From assembly GCA_016720825.1 (NCBI GenBank), contig JADKJV010000001.1, positions 372,001-436,000 of the forward strand: DNA of 64,000 nucleotides. The letters are read 5' to 3'. The notes under the pieces are model-generated. The model worked only from the letters and a program-made list of their open reading frames with translations, was not told the origin of the DNA and ran no database searches. A program made the translations under genes and the position numbers. Shown here piece after piece: positions 10,321-19,396 of the stretch (position 1 is the first letter of the stretch; every line of letters starts with the position of its first letter). The stretch comes from Chitinophagaceae bacterium. Its GTDB lineage: Bacteria > Bacteroidota > Bacteroidia > Chitinophagales > Chitinophagaceae.

Positions 10321-11832
10321 ATGAACAAAAAAATTCAAAGCGCACTGATTTCCGTTTTTTATAAAGACGGACTGGAAGAACTCATTGACATCCTCGTTAA
10401 AAACGGTGTAACCATTTACTCGACCGGAGGTACCCAGGCTTTTATTGAAAAGCTGGGACATTCTGTTGTACCCGTGGAAGACCTCACCGGTTATCCTTCC
10501 ATCCTCGGTGGCCGGGTGAAAACACTGCACCCTTCCGTATTCGGTGGCATCCTCGGTAAAAGAGATGACACCCAGCATGTGGAAGAAATGAAGAAATTCA
10601 AAATCCCCGCCATTGACCTGGTGATTGTGGATTTATATCCCTTTGAAGAAACGGTCGCTTCAACCACCGATGAAAAAAGCATCATCGAGAAAATTGATAT
10701 CGGCGGACCTTCCATGATCCGCGGTGCGGGCAAAAACTTCCGCGACCTGGTCGTGATTGCCAGCAAGCAGGATTATGCCAAACTCGCCACTATCCTGAAA
10801 GAACAGGATGGCAGCACCACGTTGGAACAACGCAAAGCCTTTGCCGCAAAAGCTTTTGAAATCTGTGCGCATTATGACGTGGCCATTGCCCATTATTTCA
10901 ATCCCGGTGGCGCTAATTATTTCCTGGAGTCGGTCAACAGTCCGCTCCCCATGCGGTATGGCGAAAACCCGCACCAGCCCGCCGTATTCTTTGGTAACCT
11001 CAGTGAATTATTCACGCAACTGAACGGCAAAGAACTTTCTTACAATAACCTCGTGGATGTGGATGCAGCTGTACAACTGATCCGTGAGTTTGATACTACC
11101 ACATTCGCCATTATCAAACACACCAATGTTTGCGGTGTGGCACAGCGCGATACCGTAAAAGCATCCTGGGATACTGCCTTGGCCGGTGATCCGGAAAGCG
11201 CATTCGGTGGTGTGCTGGTTTGCAATGGCACCATTGACAAAGCCACAGCAGAAGCCATCAATGAAATTTTCTTTGAAGTGCTGATCGCACCTGCATTTGA
11301 TGAAGACGCACTCGCCATCCTGAAATCAAAAAAGAACCGCATCCTGCTGCAATTCCTGAAAGCACCCGCCCGCAGGCAGCAATATAAATCTGTACTCAAT
11401 GGTGTATTGGTACAGGATACCGATGAAGGCAGCACCAGCACCTGGACCGAAGCCGGTGGCCGCGACTGCACCGCCGCAGAAAAAGATGACCTGGCTTTTG
11501 CCAATATTATCTGCAAACATTTGAAGTCAAATGCCATTGCACTGGTGAAGGATAAACAACTGATCGGAAAAGGCTGCGGACAAACCAGCCGGATTGATTC
11601 ACTCAGGCAGTCGCTGGATAAAGCCAAACAATTTAATTTTAATACCACAGGGGCTGTGATGGCCAGTGATGCATTTTTCCCTTTCAATGATTGTGTGCAG
11701 ATGGGACATGCAGCAGGGATTTCCGCATTTATCCAGCCCGGGGGTTCCATACGTGATAAAGATTCGATAGATTACTGTAAAGAAAACGGCCTGGCGCTTG
11801 TGATTACAGGCCTGCGCCACTTCAGGCATTAA
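10321..11832 (+). CDS. purH: Bifunctional AICAR formyltransferase / IMP cyclohydrolase
   Basis: Catalyses the last two steps of purine synthesis in the cytoplasm: formyl transfer to AICAR, then ring closure to IMP. The N-terminal IMP cyclohydrolase (MGS-like) domain has SALISVFYKDGLEELI, YSTGGTQAFI, LGGRVKTLHP and the GGPSMIRGAGKNF segment. The transformylase domain has RYGENPHQPA, IIKHTNVCGVA, ESAFGGVLVCN and the C-terminal DAFFPFND ... GGSIRDKDSI ... GLRHFRH. The length of 503 residues is normal. The ATG at 10321 is chosen over an upstream in-frame start because homology begins right after it and a promoter lies just upstream. Its stop overlaps the next start (TAATG), suggesting coupled translation with the transporter. 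Confidence 0.97.
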   Translation: MNKKIQSALISVFYKDGLEELIDILVKNGVTIYSTGGTQAFIEKLGHSVVPVEDLTGYPSILGGRVKTLHPSVFGGILGKRDDTQHVEEMKKFKIPAIDLVIVDLYPFEETVASTTDEKSIIEKIDIGGPSMIRGAGKNFRDLVVIASKQDYAKLATILKEQDGSTTLEQRKAFAAKAFEICAHYDVAIAHYFNPGGANYFLESVNSPLPMRYGENPHQPAVFFGNLSELFTQLNGKELSYNNLVDVDAAVQLIREFDTTTFAIIKHTNVCGVAQRDTVKASWDTALAGDPESAFGGVLVCNGTIDKATAEAINEIFFEVLIAPAFDEDALAILKSKKNRILLQFLKAPARRQQYKSVLNGVLVQDTDEGSTSTWTEAGGRDCTAAEKDDLAFANIICKHLKSNAIALVKDKQLIGKGCGQTSRIDSLRQSLDKAKQFNFNTTGAVMASDAFFPFNDCVQMGHAAGISAFIQPGGSIRDKDSIDYCKENGLALVITGLRHFRH

Positions 11833-12842
11833 TGAACATATTTGACTTCCATAAAACCATTATTCAAAACTCAGCAGAGTCGCTGAAAAAACTGGCTGTA
11901 TTCAATCCTTTCACTATTCACAAAAAAGGAACGAGAACCAAAGCCCTGTTTGCGCTCATGCTGGTTTGCATTTTATGGGGCACCACATGGATCGCTTCCA
12001 AAAAAGGGGTTTCACACATGCCCGCGCTGCAAATGGCCGGCATCCGGCAGCTGATCGCAGGTTTATTATATGTTGGATTCTTCCTCATCAAAGGAGCGCC
12101 GTTACCGAAAGGAAAAGAATGGATTCCCGTGCTTGTACTCAGCTTCCTGAACTTCATGCTCAGCAACGGACTCAGCACCTGGGGTGTTCAATTTATCTCT
12201 GCGGGTTTAGGTGCTATCATGGGCGCCATCTTCCCGTTGTGGATTGTGGTCATCGGACTCTTCCTCACCAAAGGCAATATTCCACGAAAAGCTATCATCG
12301 GTTTATTACTGGGATTCGGCGGCGTCTGCATCATCTTCTATGAACACCTGCTTGATTTCCTCGATCCCAAATTCCGGTTTGGTATTATCCTTTCATTAGT
12401 TGCCACCTGGACCTGGGCCCTGGCCACTTTGTACACCAAACAACAGGCGGCACGTTTCAATCCTTATTTCAGTCTGGGTTTGCAAATGCTGATTTCAAGC
12501 GTGGCATTGCTTACATACACACAACTGGATGGTTCTGCCATTCCCATCGCAACCATTCCCTGGCAATCCTGGGCATCCATTGCTTACCTGATTGTTTTCG
12601 GATCGCTGGTTGCTTTCATCTGTTATCTCTATGCGTTACAGAATTTACCGACCGAGCAGGCTTCCATCTATGCATACATCAACCCGATGGTGGCCGTAAT
12701 CTGCGGCTGGTTATTCTTCCATGAGAAGATCTCCATCTTTATTACCGTAGGCGGATTAGTTACCTTACTGGGTGTATTCATGGTAAACAGGGCTTTCAAA
12801 GCTGTGCCTGCACCCGAACAACCCGAAGCAGAAGGCGTATAA
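11832..12842 (+). CDS. EamA/DMT-superfamily transporter
   Basis: A 336-residue protein with ten predicted hydrophobic segments in two EamA halves. LFALMLVCILWGTTWIASKKG and a second-half YLIVFGSLVAFICYLYALQNLP...AS.YAYINPMVAVI are typical of drug/metabolite exporters. The first roughly 35 residues before the first membrane segment are longer than usual; an internal start nearer ALFALM cannot be excluded. The start codon overlaps the purH stop by one base. The transported compound is unknown; a link to purines is only suggested by the overlap. Confidence 0.9.
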   Translation: MNIFDFHKTIIQNSAESLKKLAVFNPFTIHKKGTRTKALFALMLVCILWGTTWIASKKGVSHMPALQMAGIRQLIAGLLYVGFFLIKGAPLPKGKEWIPVLVLSFLNFMLSNGLSTWGVQFISAGLGAIMGAIFPLWIVVIGLFLTKGNIPRKAIIGLLLGFGGVCIIFYEHLLDFLDPKFRFGIILSLVATWTWALATLYTKQQAARFNPYFSLGLQMLISSVALLTYTQLDGSAIPIATIPWQSWASIAYLIVFGSLVAFICYLYALQNLPTEQASIYAYINPMVAVICGWLFFHEKISIFITVGGLVTLLGVFMVNRAFKAVPAPEQPEAEGV

Positions 12843-12845
12843 TTT

Positions 12846-14165
12846 TCAGGAAATAGAATTAAACAACGTGCGGTAAGCTTCTTTCCATCCCTCAAACCTT
12901 TTTTCAGTTCCCAGGAAAGTATTATGCCAGATGGAAATAAAAAGCCCGTCAACTGCTTTTACTTTCTCATAATAATTTTTCATCTCCGTATAAGCACCGG
13001 CCGCATCCTGCCCCTGCTCATAATAGGAATTGGCGTCCATATAACAGAAAGGGAAAAGCTGCAAATGGGTCTCTGCATTTTTTTCCAGGTCAAACCAAAA
13101 AAATGGTGAGGCTACCGAAGCCCGGAAACCATTGATACTGCCATAACCCATGGAATAATCTTCAGTCATTCCTGCTTCCAGCAACCGCCTGAATGTTTCA
13201 GGCATGCTGAATCGGATATAATGCTGGCGTGATGCAGTAATTTTTAAACCGGAAATCTTTTCCAGCCTGGCTTTCTCTGCGGGAAGCAGCGAAGAATCAT
13301 CACCGCTCTGCCAGGAAGGATGCAGTCCAACCGCATACTTCTCCGCATGATGCTGAATAATGGTCTGCATCGCCGTTTCCGAAGGCAGCTCATTTTTATC
13401 ATACTTCCCGTTCTGTTCGGCCACCAGGAAAAAATACCGCGGCTTCAGCTCCGATGGGCGGTGCAGGTCATCCATCCATGCAACAGCATCATAAGGATCA
13501 GCTTCTTTATTATTCAACACCCTGCGGCGGCGCGCCAATCTTTTCCAATGGCCTGTGATTAAATCCCGCAGGGCACCACCGGCACTTCTTGTCCAGGTTT
13601 TATGTTTGAACGCCCACGCTTCATCAATATCATACGTTGGGATAAAACTGAATAATGGTTTGCGGAGTTTGATATCAGGGAATTTCGCTCCCAGCGCACG
13701 GGCAAATATTTTCATCCACTGATTCACCAGCGGCTGGTCAAGGAATCCTTCTTTAAACGCCAGCGAATTCACATGTGCATAACGGCCATATATGTCTTTG
13801 GTATGCGGCAGGTATTCTTCATACCGGCTCAGCAAATAAAATATCACTGAAAAAATATCAAATTCAAAATCCCCTTCCGTGGGAAAGAAAAAGGGAAGCC
13901 CGTCGCGGCGGGTAACAGTAATCACCTGCTCAGCAATTGTATTTTCAGATAACAATCCCGCAGGCTTCAGCCAAAATTCATTCCCCGTAATCCTTTCATC
14001 CGAATAATTAATACGCGGACCGGTTTCATGTAAATAGGTTTCTTTATCTGCAGTAATAACAACAGGGGCATTCGTCAATTCCTGTTCAAGGAACCGGGCA
14101 ATAAACCGGTGACGGCTGGTAATAGTATGTACAAAAAGAATCAAGTGAAGAAAGTTAGGAACCAC
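12846..14165 (-). CDS. Polysaccharide-deacetylase-like protein (DUF7033 type)
   Basis: 439 residues. The N-terminal part (LILFVHTITSRHRFIARFLEQEL) resembles the DUF7033 domain that precedes a deacetylase barrel in Bacteroidota. The barrel begins near residue 175 with FSFIPTYDIDEAWAFKHK, whose TYDID corresponds to the catalytic/metal Asp motif of carbohydrate esterase family 4. VGLHPSWQSG supplies the metal histidine region, and RQHYIRFSMPETFRRLLEAG and ISIWHNTFLGT match the late motifs of the family. The start is GTG directly abutting the stop of the small membrane gene (TAAGTG), consistent with one transcript. The substrate is unknown; modification of a cell-surface glycan is likely. Confidence 0.8.
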   Translation of the reverse strand: MVPNFLHLILFVHTITSRHRFIARFLEQELTNAPVVITADKETYLHETGPRINYSDERITGNEFWLKPAGLLSENTIAEQVITVTRRDGLPFFFPTEGDFEFDIFSVIFYLLSRYEEYLPHTKDIYGRYAHVNSLAFKEGFLDQPLVNQWMKIFARALGAKFPDIKLRKPLFSFIPTYDIDEAWAFKHKTWTRSAGGALRDLITGHWKRLARRRRVLNNKEADPYDAVAWMDDLHRPSELKPRYFFLVAEQNGKYDKNELPSETAMQTIIQHHAEKYAVGLHPSWQSGDDSSLLPAEKARLEKISGLKITASRQHYIRFSMPETFRRLLEAGMTEDYSMGYGSINGFRASVASPFFWFDLEKNAETHLQLFPFCYMDANSYYEQGQDAAGAYTEMKNYYEKVKAVDGLFISIWHNTFLGTEKRFEGWKEAYRTLFNSIS

Positions 14166-14363
14166 TTAAATATCAGGCCACAAAAAATGAGCCACACCGA
14201 GAACCACCAGGAGGCCTCCCATCAACACATAATACAGATAACCTTTGAGTTTTACGGGTTCACTATCAAACAGGTCGGGCTTACTTTGAATCAGTTGTTT
14301 CTTAACCGCAAAACCAAAACCCATTGCAATCACTCCAACCACTATAAAAACAAGGCTGATCAT
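14166..14363 (-). CDS. Small two-helix membrane protein
   Basis: 65 residues with two hydrophobic stretches (VFIVVGVIAMGFGFAV and YYVLMGGLLVVLGVAHFL) joined by a short polar loop (SKPDLFDSEPVKLKG). No family recognised. It sits between lutB and the deacetylase-like gene with almost no spacing, so it is probably part of the same minus-strand operon. Confidence 0.7.
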   Translation of the reverse strand: MISLVFIVVGVIAMGFGFAVKKQLIQSKPDLFDSEPVKLKGYLYYVLMGGLLVVLGVAHFLWPDI

Positions 14364-14387
14364 GAAAACAAAAAGTTTTATTTAAAA

Positions 14388-15764
14388 CTATTTCCCTTTT
14401 TTCTCCCGCCACATCTGGTTGAATGATTTCTTGGGAAATTCCATCTTGCCACGGGTTTCTTTCCAGCCTTTGAGCATGCTGTTCACCACCCAGTTCTTGG
14501 TGGAACCTCCGGCCATATTCATCCAGCCGCGGCGCAGCATCGCCATCCGCCACATTTTCCAGGCCATTCTTTCTCCAAAACTGCTGTATCCGCTTTGTAC
14601 CGCTTCATGTCTGTTCTCCAGCAATAATTCATGCAGGTTGATGCGCACCGCACAAACCTCCGTACAGTTTCCGCATAAAGAAGAGGCATAACTGAGATGC
14701 TTCCAGTCGTCCATGCCTTTTAAGTGCGGGGTAATTACCGACCCAATCGGTCCGCTGTACGTAGCCTCATAAGCATGTCCGCCGATATTTTTATACACCG
14801 GGCAGGCATTCAAACAAGCCCCGCAACGGATGCAGTATAAACTTTCCCTTTGCTTTGGATTCTCCAGGATATTGGTGCGGCCATTATCCAGCAGGATCAC
14901 ATACATCTCATCAGGACCATCCGTCTCTCCCGGCTGCCGTGGACCGTTAATAATTGTATTATAAACCGTAATCTTTTGTCCCGTTCCAAAAGTTGATAGC
15001 AACGGCCAGAACAAACCAAGATCCGTCATCGCCGGTATCACTTTTTCGATACCTGCAATTACAATATGGGTTTTAGGCCAGGCACAGCTCAACCGTGCAT
15101 TACCCTCATTTTCTGTAACGGCAATACCGCCAATATCAGCAATGATAAAATTCGCGCCGGTCACACCCACTTCAGCCTGCACATATTTTTTGCGCAATAC
15201 CGCACGGGCAACGAGGGTCAGTTCCTGTGGGGTGGCTTTAGGACTTGTTCCCAATTTCTCCGCAAACAATTTGGCTACATCTTCCTTGCTTTTATGCATG
15301 GCCGGTGTAACAATATGATAAGGCGGCTCACCGTCGAGCTGCTGGATATATTCACCCAGGTCAGTCTCCACGCTTTCAATGCCATTTTCTTCGAGATAAT
15401 GATTGAGATGGATTTCTTCCGTCACCATACTCTTGCTCTTCACCAGCGTCTTGCAGTTCTTGGCTTTGCAGATTTTACCGATTTCTTCCAACGCCTGCGC
15501 TGCGGTTTCTGCCCAAATCACTTTCGCGCCGCGTTTGGTTATCTGTGCCTCAAAATTTTCCAGTTGTTTATCCAGCGTATCAATCGCTTTCCATTTCAGG
15601 TTCTTGGCTTTCTCGCGCACCAGGTTCACATCCATAAACTGCTGCTTGCCCTGCGGCACCACAGCATTATACTTGCCAATATTGAAATTGATTTTCCGGC
15701 GATGCTCTTTATCAGCAGCCTTCACCGTGCTTTTTGCCATAAATCCAGCTGCATTTCCTTTCAT
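14388..15764 (-). CDS. lutB: LutB/LldF-type iron-sulfur protein
   Basis: 458 residues, the usual length. It is a component of the LutABC lactate-oxidation complex, which passes electrons from L-lactate. The N-terminal LUD domain shows KSKSMVTEEIHLN, GVTGANFIIADIGGIAVTENEGNARL and P..HI.IAGIEKVIP. Two 4Fe-4S motifs follow: CIRCGACLNACPVY (about residue 315) and CGNCTEVCAVRI (about 370). No lutA or lutC lies beside it, so partners must be elsewhere. Its first codons overlap the DUF3109 gene by four bases (ATGA). An alternative start at MAKSTVK, eight residues in, is possible. Confidence 0.93.
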   Translation of the reverse strand: MKGNAAGFMAKSTVKAADKEHRRKINFNIGKYNAVVPQGKQQFMDVNLVREKAKNLKWKAIDTLDKQLENFEAQITKRGAKVIWAETAAQALEEIGKICKAKNCKTLVKSKSMVTEEIHLNHYLEENGIESVETDLGEYIQQLDGEPPYHIVTPAMHKSKEDVAKLFAEKLGTSPKATPQELTLVARAVLRKKYVQAEVGVTGANFIIADIGGIAVTENEGNARLSCAWPKTHIVIAGIEKVIPAMTDLGLFWPLLSTFGTGQKITVYNTIINGPRQPGETDGPDEMYVILLDNGRTNILENPKQRESLYCIRCGACLNACPVYKNIGGHAYEATYSGPIGSVITPHLKGMDDWKHLSYASSLCGNCTEVCAVRINLHELLLENRHEAVQSGYSSFGERMAWKMWRMAMLRRGWMNMAGGSTKNWVVNSMLKGWKETRGKMEFPKKSFNQMWREKKGK

Positions 15765-16357
15765 GGCGCTGTTTTTTGAGTGGATGATGCAATCCCGGTC
15801 TCACCTTTTGCAATCGCATCCAGTGCATTATAAAAAGCCTCACCGTATTTACGGATCAGCGGTTCTTTCAGGAATTCATAAACGGGTACTTTCAGTTTCT
15901 TACCCAGCACACAGGCCGGACTGCATAATTTCTCCCGGGCCTCATAATTCAATCTTTCAAACTGGCCGCTTTTCGGAGGATGGATAATGATGGGGAACAA
16001 ATGACAGCTGATGGGTTTCTTCCAGGGAATCTTCCCTTCATTATACGCCTGTTCAAAAGCACACTGGATCGTGCCCGTTTTATCCCTTTTGCCGTACACA
16101 CATATCTCACGGTCGCTGCCTAGCGTGGGTGTTACCCATCCGAATTCACGGTCGTAGCGGTACTTGCCGAATTTTTCTATTTCACGGATGGACTCCGGAG
16201 TCAGGTAGGGCTTAATGGTATCAAAAACCGTCAGGATGATTTCCAGTTCGGCTTTCTCCAGCGGGGCACCGGCATCACCTTCTTCGCAGCAGCCGCCTTT
16301 GCATTTGGACAAATCGCAGACAAATTGCTTGTCCACCACTTCGTCACTCACCTGCAA
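15761..16357 (-). CDS. DUF3109 cysteine-cluster protein
   Basis: 198 residues, rich in conserved cysteines. FVCDLSKCKGGCCEEGDAGAPL near the N-terminus, then CVYG, QCAFEQAY, SCHLFPI and CSPACVLGKKL, are the eight-Cys signature of DUF3109/YkgJ-like proteins, probably binding a metal or Fe-S cluster. The frame has a stop just before the TTG at 16357, so only TTG 16357 or GTG 16351 can start it. Relatives usually carry several more residues before VSDEVV, so the N-terminus looks shortened (see the finding on the junction with the TPR gene). It overlaps lutB by four bases. Confidence 0.85.
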   Translation of the reverse strand: MQVSDEVVDKQFVCDLSKCKGGCCEEGDAGAPLEKAELEIILTVFDTIKPYLTPESIREIEKFGKYRYDREFGWVTPTLGSDREICVYGKRDKTGTIQCAFEQAYNEGKIPWKKPISCHLFPIIIHPPKSGQFERLNYEAREKLCSPACVLGKKLKVPVYEFLKEPLIRKYGEAFYNALDAIAKGETGIASSTQKTAP

Positions 16358-18020
16358 TCAATACAATTTTTATCGCCAGCACTTTCCAGGGTTCACCATG
16401 CGTATAATGATGGATCTTATTATCAGCTATCAGTATCACGAACTCAAAGAACATGATAAACGCAAAAAAGCCCAGCACTTTAATGGTTGACTCCGACACT
16501 TTAAAAATGCCCATAAACACCAGGAGCACAAAAAACGCAGCAATACCAATCGTGATACCCATATACTGGATATTATGCCGCCTCCGCTCATCTTCTTCCT
16601 GCTGCTTTTCCAGTTTTACCTGGCGCTGCTGCTCATCCGTGGCTTCTACCTGGGCGAGTTCTTTTTCTTTATTCAGCTTATCCACGCTGTCTTTATACTG
16701 GTAGTAAATCCCGTTATAATACCTCGACTGTTTAAAATCCCCCGATTGGGCATACAAAGTATCCAGGCGTTGGGCGGCCAGTGTCAGCATTTCCAGCAGA
16801 CCGTTTTTTTCAGCGAGATCTTTTACCATCAGGTATTTATTAATCGCCTCTTTCCGGTCACCGGCTTTTTCAAAATACCCGGCCCATCCTCCGTAAAATG
16901 AAATCCGGATACCATCATTGGTGTTCTGTTCAAAATAGCCACGGGCCCGCTCAAAATAGATACGTGCGGAATCCAGTTTTCCCGTGCCAGTATAGATTAC
17001 AGCATAGGCCTGGTCCAGCACCCCTGAAAACCCGAATTTGCTGAGATACTCTTTTAACCCGGCGCCACGGGCGGAATTAAAATATTCCAAAGCCTTGGCA
17101 GGCTTATCCATCCGGAGAAACTGGTTTAATATGCCGATATAAGCCGGCACTTTCAGCGTCGGGAACTTCAGTGAATCACCCAATGCAATGGACTGCTCAT
17201 AATAATGCAGCGCGATATCTTCCTTCCCCTGCTGCCCATACAGGTTGCCGATAGCAGTCATATAGATTGCCCGCTGGTAAGTTTCATTCCCTTCATGCAG
17301 ATCATCCAGCTTATTTAATGCACGGGTGTAATAATCAATGGCCCGTTCATAATCCCCGATATTGGAATAAAAGCCTGAGAGATTCAGGTAGCAATCCCTG
17401 ATCAGCGCATCATTATTAATATCCTCAGCCTGCGTGAACGCCTGTAAAAATTTCCGGAGCGACAGCGTTTTGTTATTCCTCGCCAGGTAAACCTTACCCA
17501 GCATATTATCAGACTCTGCTTTTAAACTGTCATTCTCCGACAAAGCCAGTACCGAAGCTGCTTCATTCGCCAGGTTCAATGCTTTGTCCTTGTCCAGTTT
17601 CAAAAGATAAACACCCGCCAGCCTGAGCTGGGCCGCACCCGTCCAGTCATGCAGTTTGTTCTGCCTGGCAATGTCAAGTGCTTTCTCATAATATTGAATG
17701 GATCTTTCTGTGTAGTCCCCGCGGCCACCGAAATAGGAGCACCGTTGCCCGTTTGATATATAAGCCTTCACCATCAGTTCCCGGTCACGGGATTCTTCTG
17801 CCACTAATATGATCTGCTTGCCTAATTCTTCCGCCTGCTGTAAATCCACATTCATCAGTACACGCGAAAGGTTATCCATAAAATACACCTTATCCCCCGG
17901 GGTTTTGGCCGCTGCCAGCTTTTTCTTCAGCGTTTCCACAGCTTTCAGGTCCTGGGTATGACCGGAAGTAAACAGGATTCCCAGCAGGCAAAACAGCATA
18001 ACAAACTTCAGCATGCGCAT
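16344..18020 (-). CDS. TPR-repeat signalling-type protein with C-terminal membrane segments
   Basis: About 558 residues from ATG 18020: a signal peptide (MLKFVMLFCLLGILFTSGHTQ), then roughly ten tetratricopeptide repeats (AIDYYTRALNKLDD, ALHYYEQSIALGDS, ARIYFERARGYFEQ). A charged coiled coil (about 465-500, EQQRQVKLEKQQEEDERR) is followed by two hydrophobic segments (IGIAAFFVLLVFMGIF and GFFAFIMFFEFVILIA). The architecture resembles the sensor half of Bacteroidota TPR histidine kinases without the kinase. The reading frame stops at LAIKIVLIAGE, inside what looks like a third membrane segment, and overlaps the DUF3109 start by 14 bases, so the C-terminus may be truncated. Confidence 0.75.
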   Translation of the reverse strand: MRMLKFVMLFCLLGILFTSGHTQDLKAVETLKKKLAAAKTPGDKVYFMDNLSRVLMNVDLQQAEELGKQIILVAEESRDRELMVKAYISNGQRCSYFGGRGDYTERSIQYYEKALDIARQNKLHDWTGAAQLRLAGVYLLKLDKDKALNLANEAASVLALSENDSLKAESDNMLGKVYLARNNKTLSLRKFLQAFTQAEDINNDALIRDCYLNLSGFYSNIGDYERAIDYYTRALNKLDDLHEGNETYQRAIYMTAIGNLYGQQGKEDIALHYYEQSIALGDSLKFPTLKVPAYIGILNQFLRMDKPAKALEYFNSARGAGLKEYLSKFGFSGVLDQAYAVIYTGTGKLDSARIYFERARGYFEQNTNDGIRISFYGGWAGYFEKAGDRKEAINKYLMVKDLAEKNGLLEMLTLAAQRLDTLYAQSGDFKQSRYYNGIYYQYKDSVDKLNKEKELAQVEATDEQQRQVKLEKQQEEDERRRHNIQYMGITIGIAAFFVLLVFMGIFKVSESTIKVLGFFAFIMFFEFVILIADNKIHHYTHGEPWKVLAIKIVLIAGE

Positions 18021-18150
18021 GGTAAAAGGCTTTGCCGGCCAAATTAATAAAGATTGTATCAACGGGGGCAAAATCCTTTAACAGAGTTCTAACAGAGGTC
18101 ACTTATGGAGATTTCCGGGCCCGGGCATCCCCTTACACAAACCACACTGT

Positions 18151-18825
18151 ATGCAACACTCAAGGGTTATCACACTCCGGCAAACAAGCCGGGTTTTTTT
18201 CCAGATGTTGTTCTGGGTACCCGTCGCCGGATTCAGCCTTTTGCTGATCTATAACACCATGCCCTATTTTTCATTCAGCAAGGATTTTGATTTCATCCGC
18301 GAACGGAGTTTTCTCTTCCAAAGCAATTTGTATAACGCCTTTTTCTATATCCATATCACTGCCGGTGCCCTTTGTATCGGTACAGCCCTGATCCAGTTCT
18401 CACGTTACCTGCTGAAAAAATCAAAAGCCATCCACCGGATCTCCGGTAAAATTTATGTGGCGGTTGTTTTATTCCTGGGTGCACCGACCGGACTGTACAT
18501 GGCCTTTTTCGCCAAAGGCAGTTTCTGGGAAAGGTCCCTGTTTATGTTCATGGCCATCTGGTGGTTCATCACCACACTGAACGGTTTGTCAACCATCCAT
18601 AAGAAAAACATCATCGGACATAAAGTATGGATGATGCGCAGTTATGCCATGGCCATGACAGCTGTAACATTCAGGGTGTATTACATCATGCTCTACCTGC
18701 TCGACTGGCAGCTGCTGGAGAACTACCAGTTCTCACTGTGGGTAAGCGTTATTGGTAATATGCTCATCGCCGAATTCCTGATTTACCGTAAAAGCAAACA
18801 ATACCTGCAATCTTTCAACACTTAA
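18151..18825 (+). CDS. DUF2306 membrane protein
   Basis: 224 residues with six or seven hydrophobic segments. FFYIHITAGALCIGTALIQFS, HRISGKIYVAVVLFLGAPTGLYMA and GHKVWMMRSYAMAMTAVTFRVYYI are the recurring motifs of DUF2306, including the histidines of H+..G+.Y and GH..WM.RSYA. The family is common in Bacteroidota and has no established function; haem or quinone binding has been suggested for similar folds, but nothing here proves it. It stands alone in the plus direction after a divergent gene. Confidence 0.8.
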   Translation: MQHSRVITLRQTSRVFFQMLFWVPVAGFSLLLIYNTMPYFSFSKDFDFIRERSFLFQSNLYNAFFYIHITAGALCIGTALIQFSRYLLKKSKAIHRISGKIYVAVVLFLGAPTGLYMAFFAKGSFWERSLFMFMAIWWFITTLNGLSTIHKKNIIGHKVWMMRSYAMAMTAVTFRVYYIMLYLLDWQLLENYQFSLWVSVIGNMLIAEFLIYRKSKQYLQSFNT

Positions 18826-18906
18826 TACCCTTCACTCCCGGGCCTAACCAAAAAAGGCCGGAAGAAACAGTTGCCCGGCTGTTTCCCAAGGCAAAAAAAC
18901 ATCACC

Positions 18907-19263
18907 ATGAAATCAATTTTGTACATCGGCGCCACCATTATGATTGGTGCCAGCATCTACGGGTTTGTTGACTACCAGAAAACAAGCCGCAACCGCGAAT
19001 TCAAAAAAATGTACACCGAACCGGTGGCCAAAGAACCTGTGGTATCTGACAACAAAACAGTAACCACAGAAATCAGTACCAATGAAACGGAGAAAAAAGT
19101 GGTAAACACCAACACGGGTGAAGAGAAAAAAACGGCTGTGGCTAAAGTCAAAAAAAATAAGCGGAAAAAGATCAGAATAAGTGATTTCAGCCGCGGGCCT
19201 ATACGGGATGAAGATCTGGTGGTTCCAGAAGAACCTAAGAAAGCTGAAAACAAACAACAGTAG
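18907..19263 (+). CDS. Small membrane-anchored Lys/Glu-rich protein
   Basis: 118 residues from ATG 18907. One N-terminal hydrophobic segment (ILYIGATIMIGASIYGFV) is followed by a highly charged tail (TEKKVVNTNTGEEKKTA, KVKKNKRKKIRISDF). No family recognised. The start at 18907 is preferred over an upstream in-frame codon because it begins directly before the hydrophobic segment. It is probably an inner-membrane protein with a disordered tail. Confidence 0.6.
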   Translation: MKSILYIGATIMIGASIYGFVDYQKTSRNREFKKMYTEPVAKEPVVSDNKTVTTEISTNETEKKVVNTNTGEEKKTAVAKVKKNKRKKIRISDFSRGPIRDEDLVVPEEPKKAENKQQ

Positions 19264-19270
19264 AATTCTT

Positions 19271-19390
19271 CACCACAAAGTGCACTAAGAAATACACCCG
19301 CCTTCGCTTCGCTACGTCGGGCACGCAAAGGCCACGAAGGGTAAATCCTTTGTGGCCTTTGTGTATTCCTTTGTGTCCCTTGTGGTAAAA
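19271..19390. repeat. dispersed CACAAAG-word palindrome with GC-rich core, copy 4
   Basis: CACCACAAAGTGCACTAAG on the left, CCTTTGTG..CCCTTGTGGTAAA on the right, and between them a CGCCTTCGCTTCGCTACG word (about 19290-19325) that recurs in copies 6, 7 and 11. Confidence 0.7.
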
Positions 19391-19396
19391 AAAACA

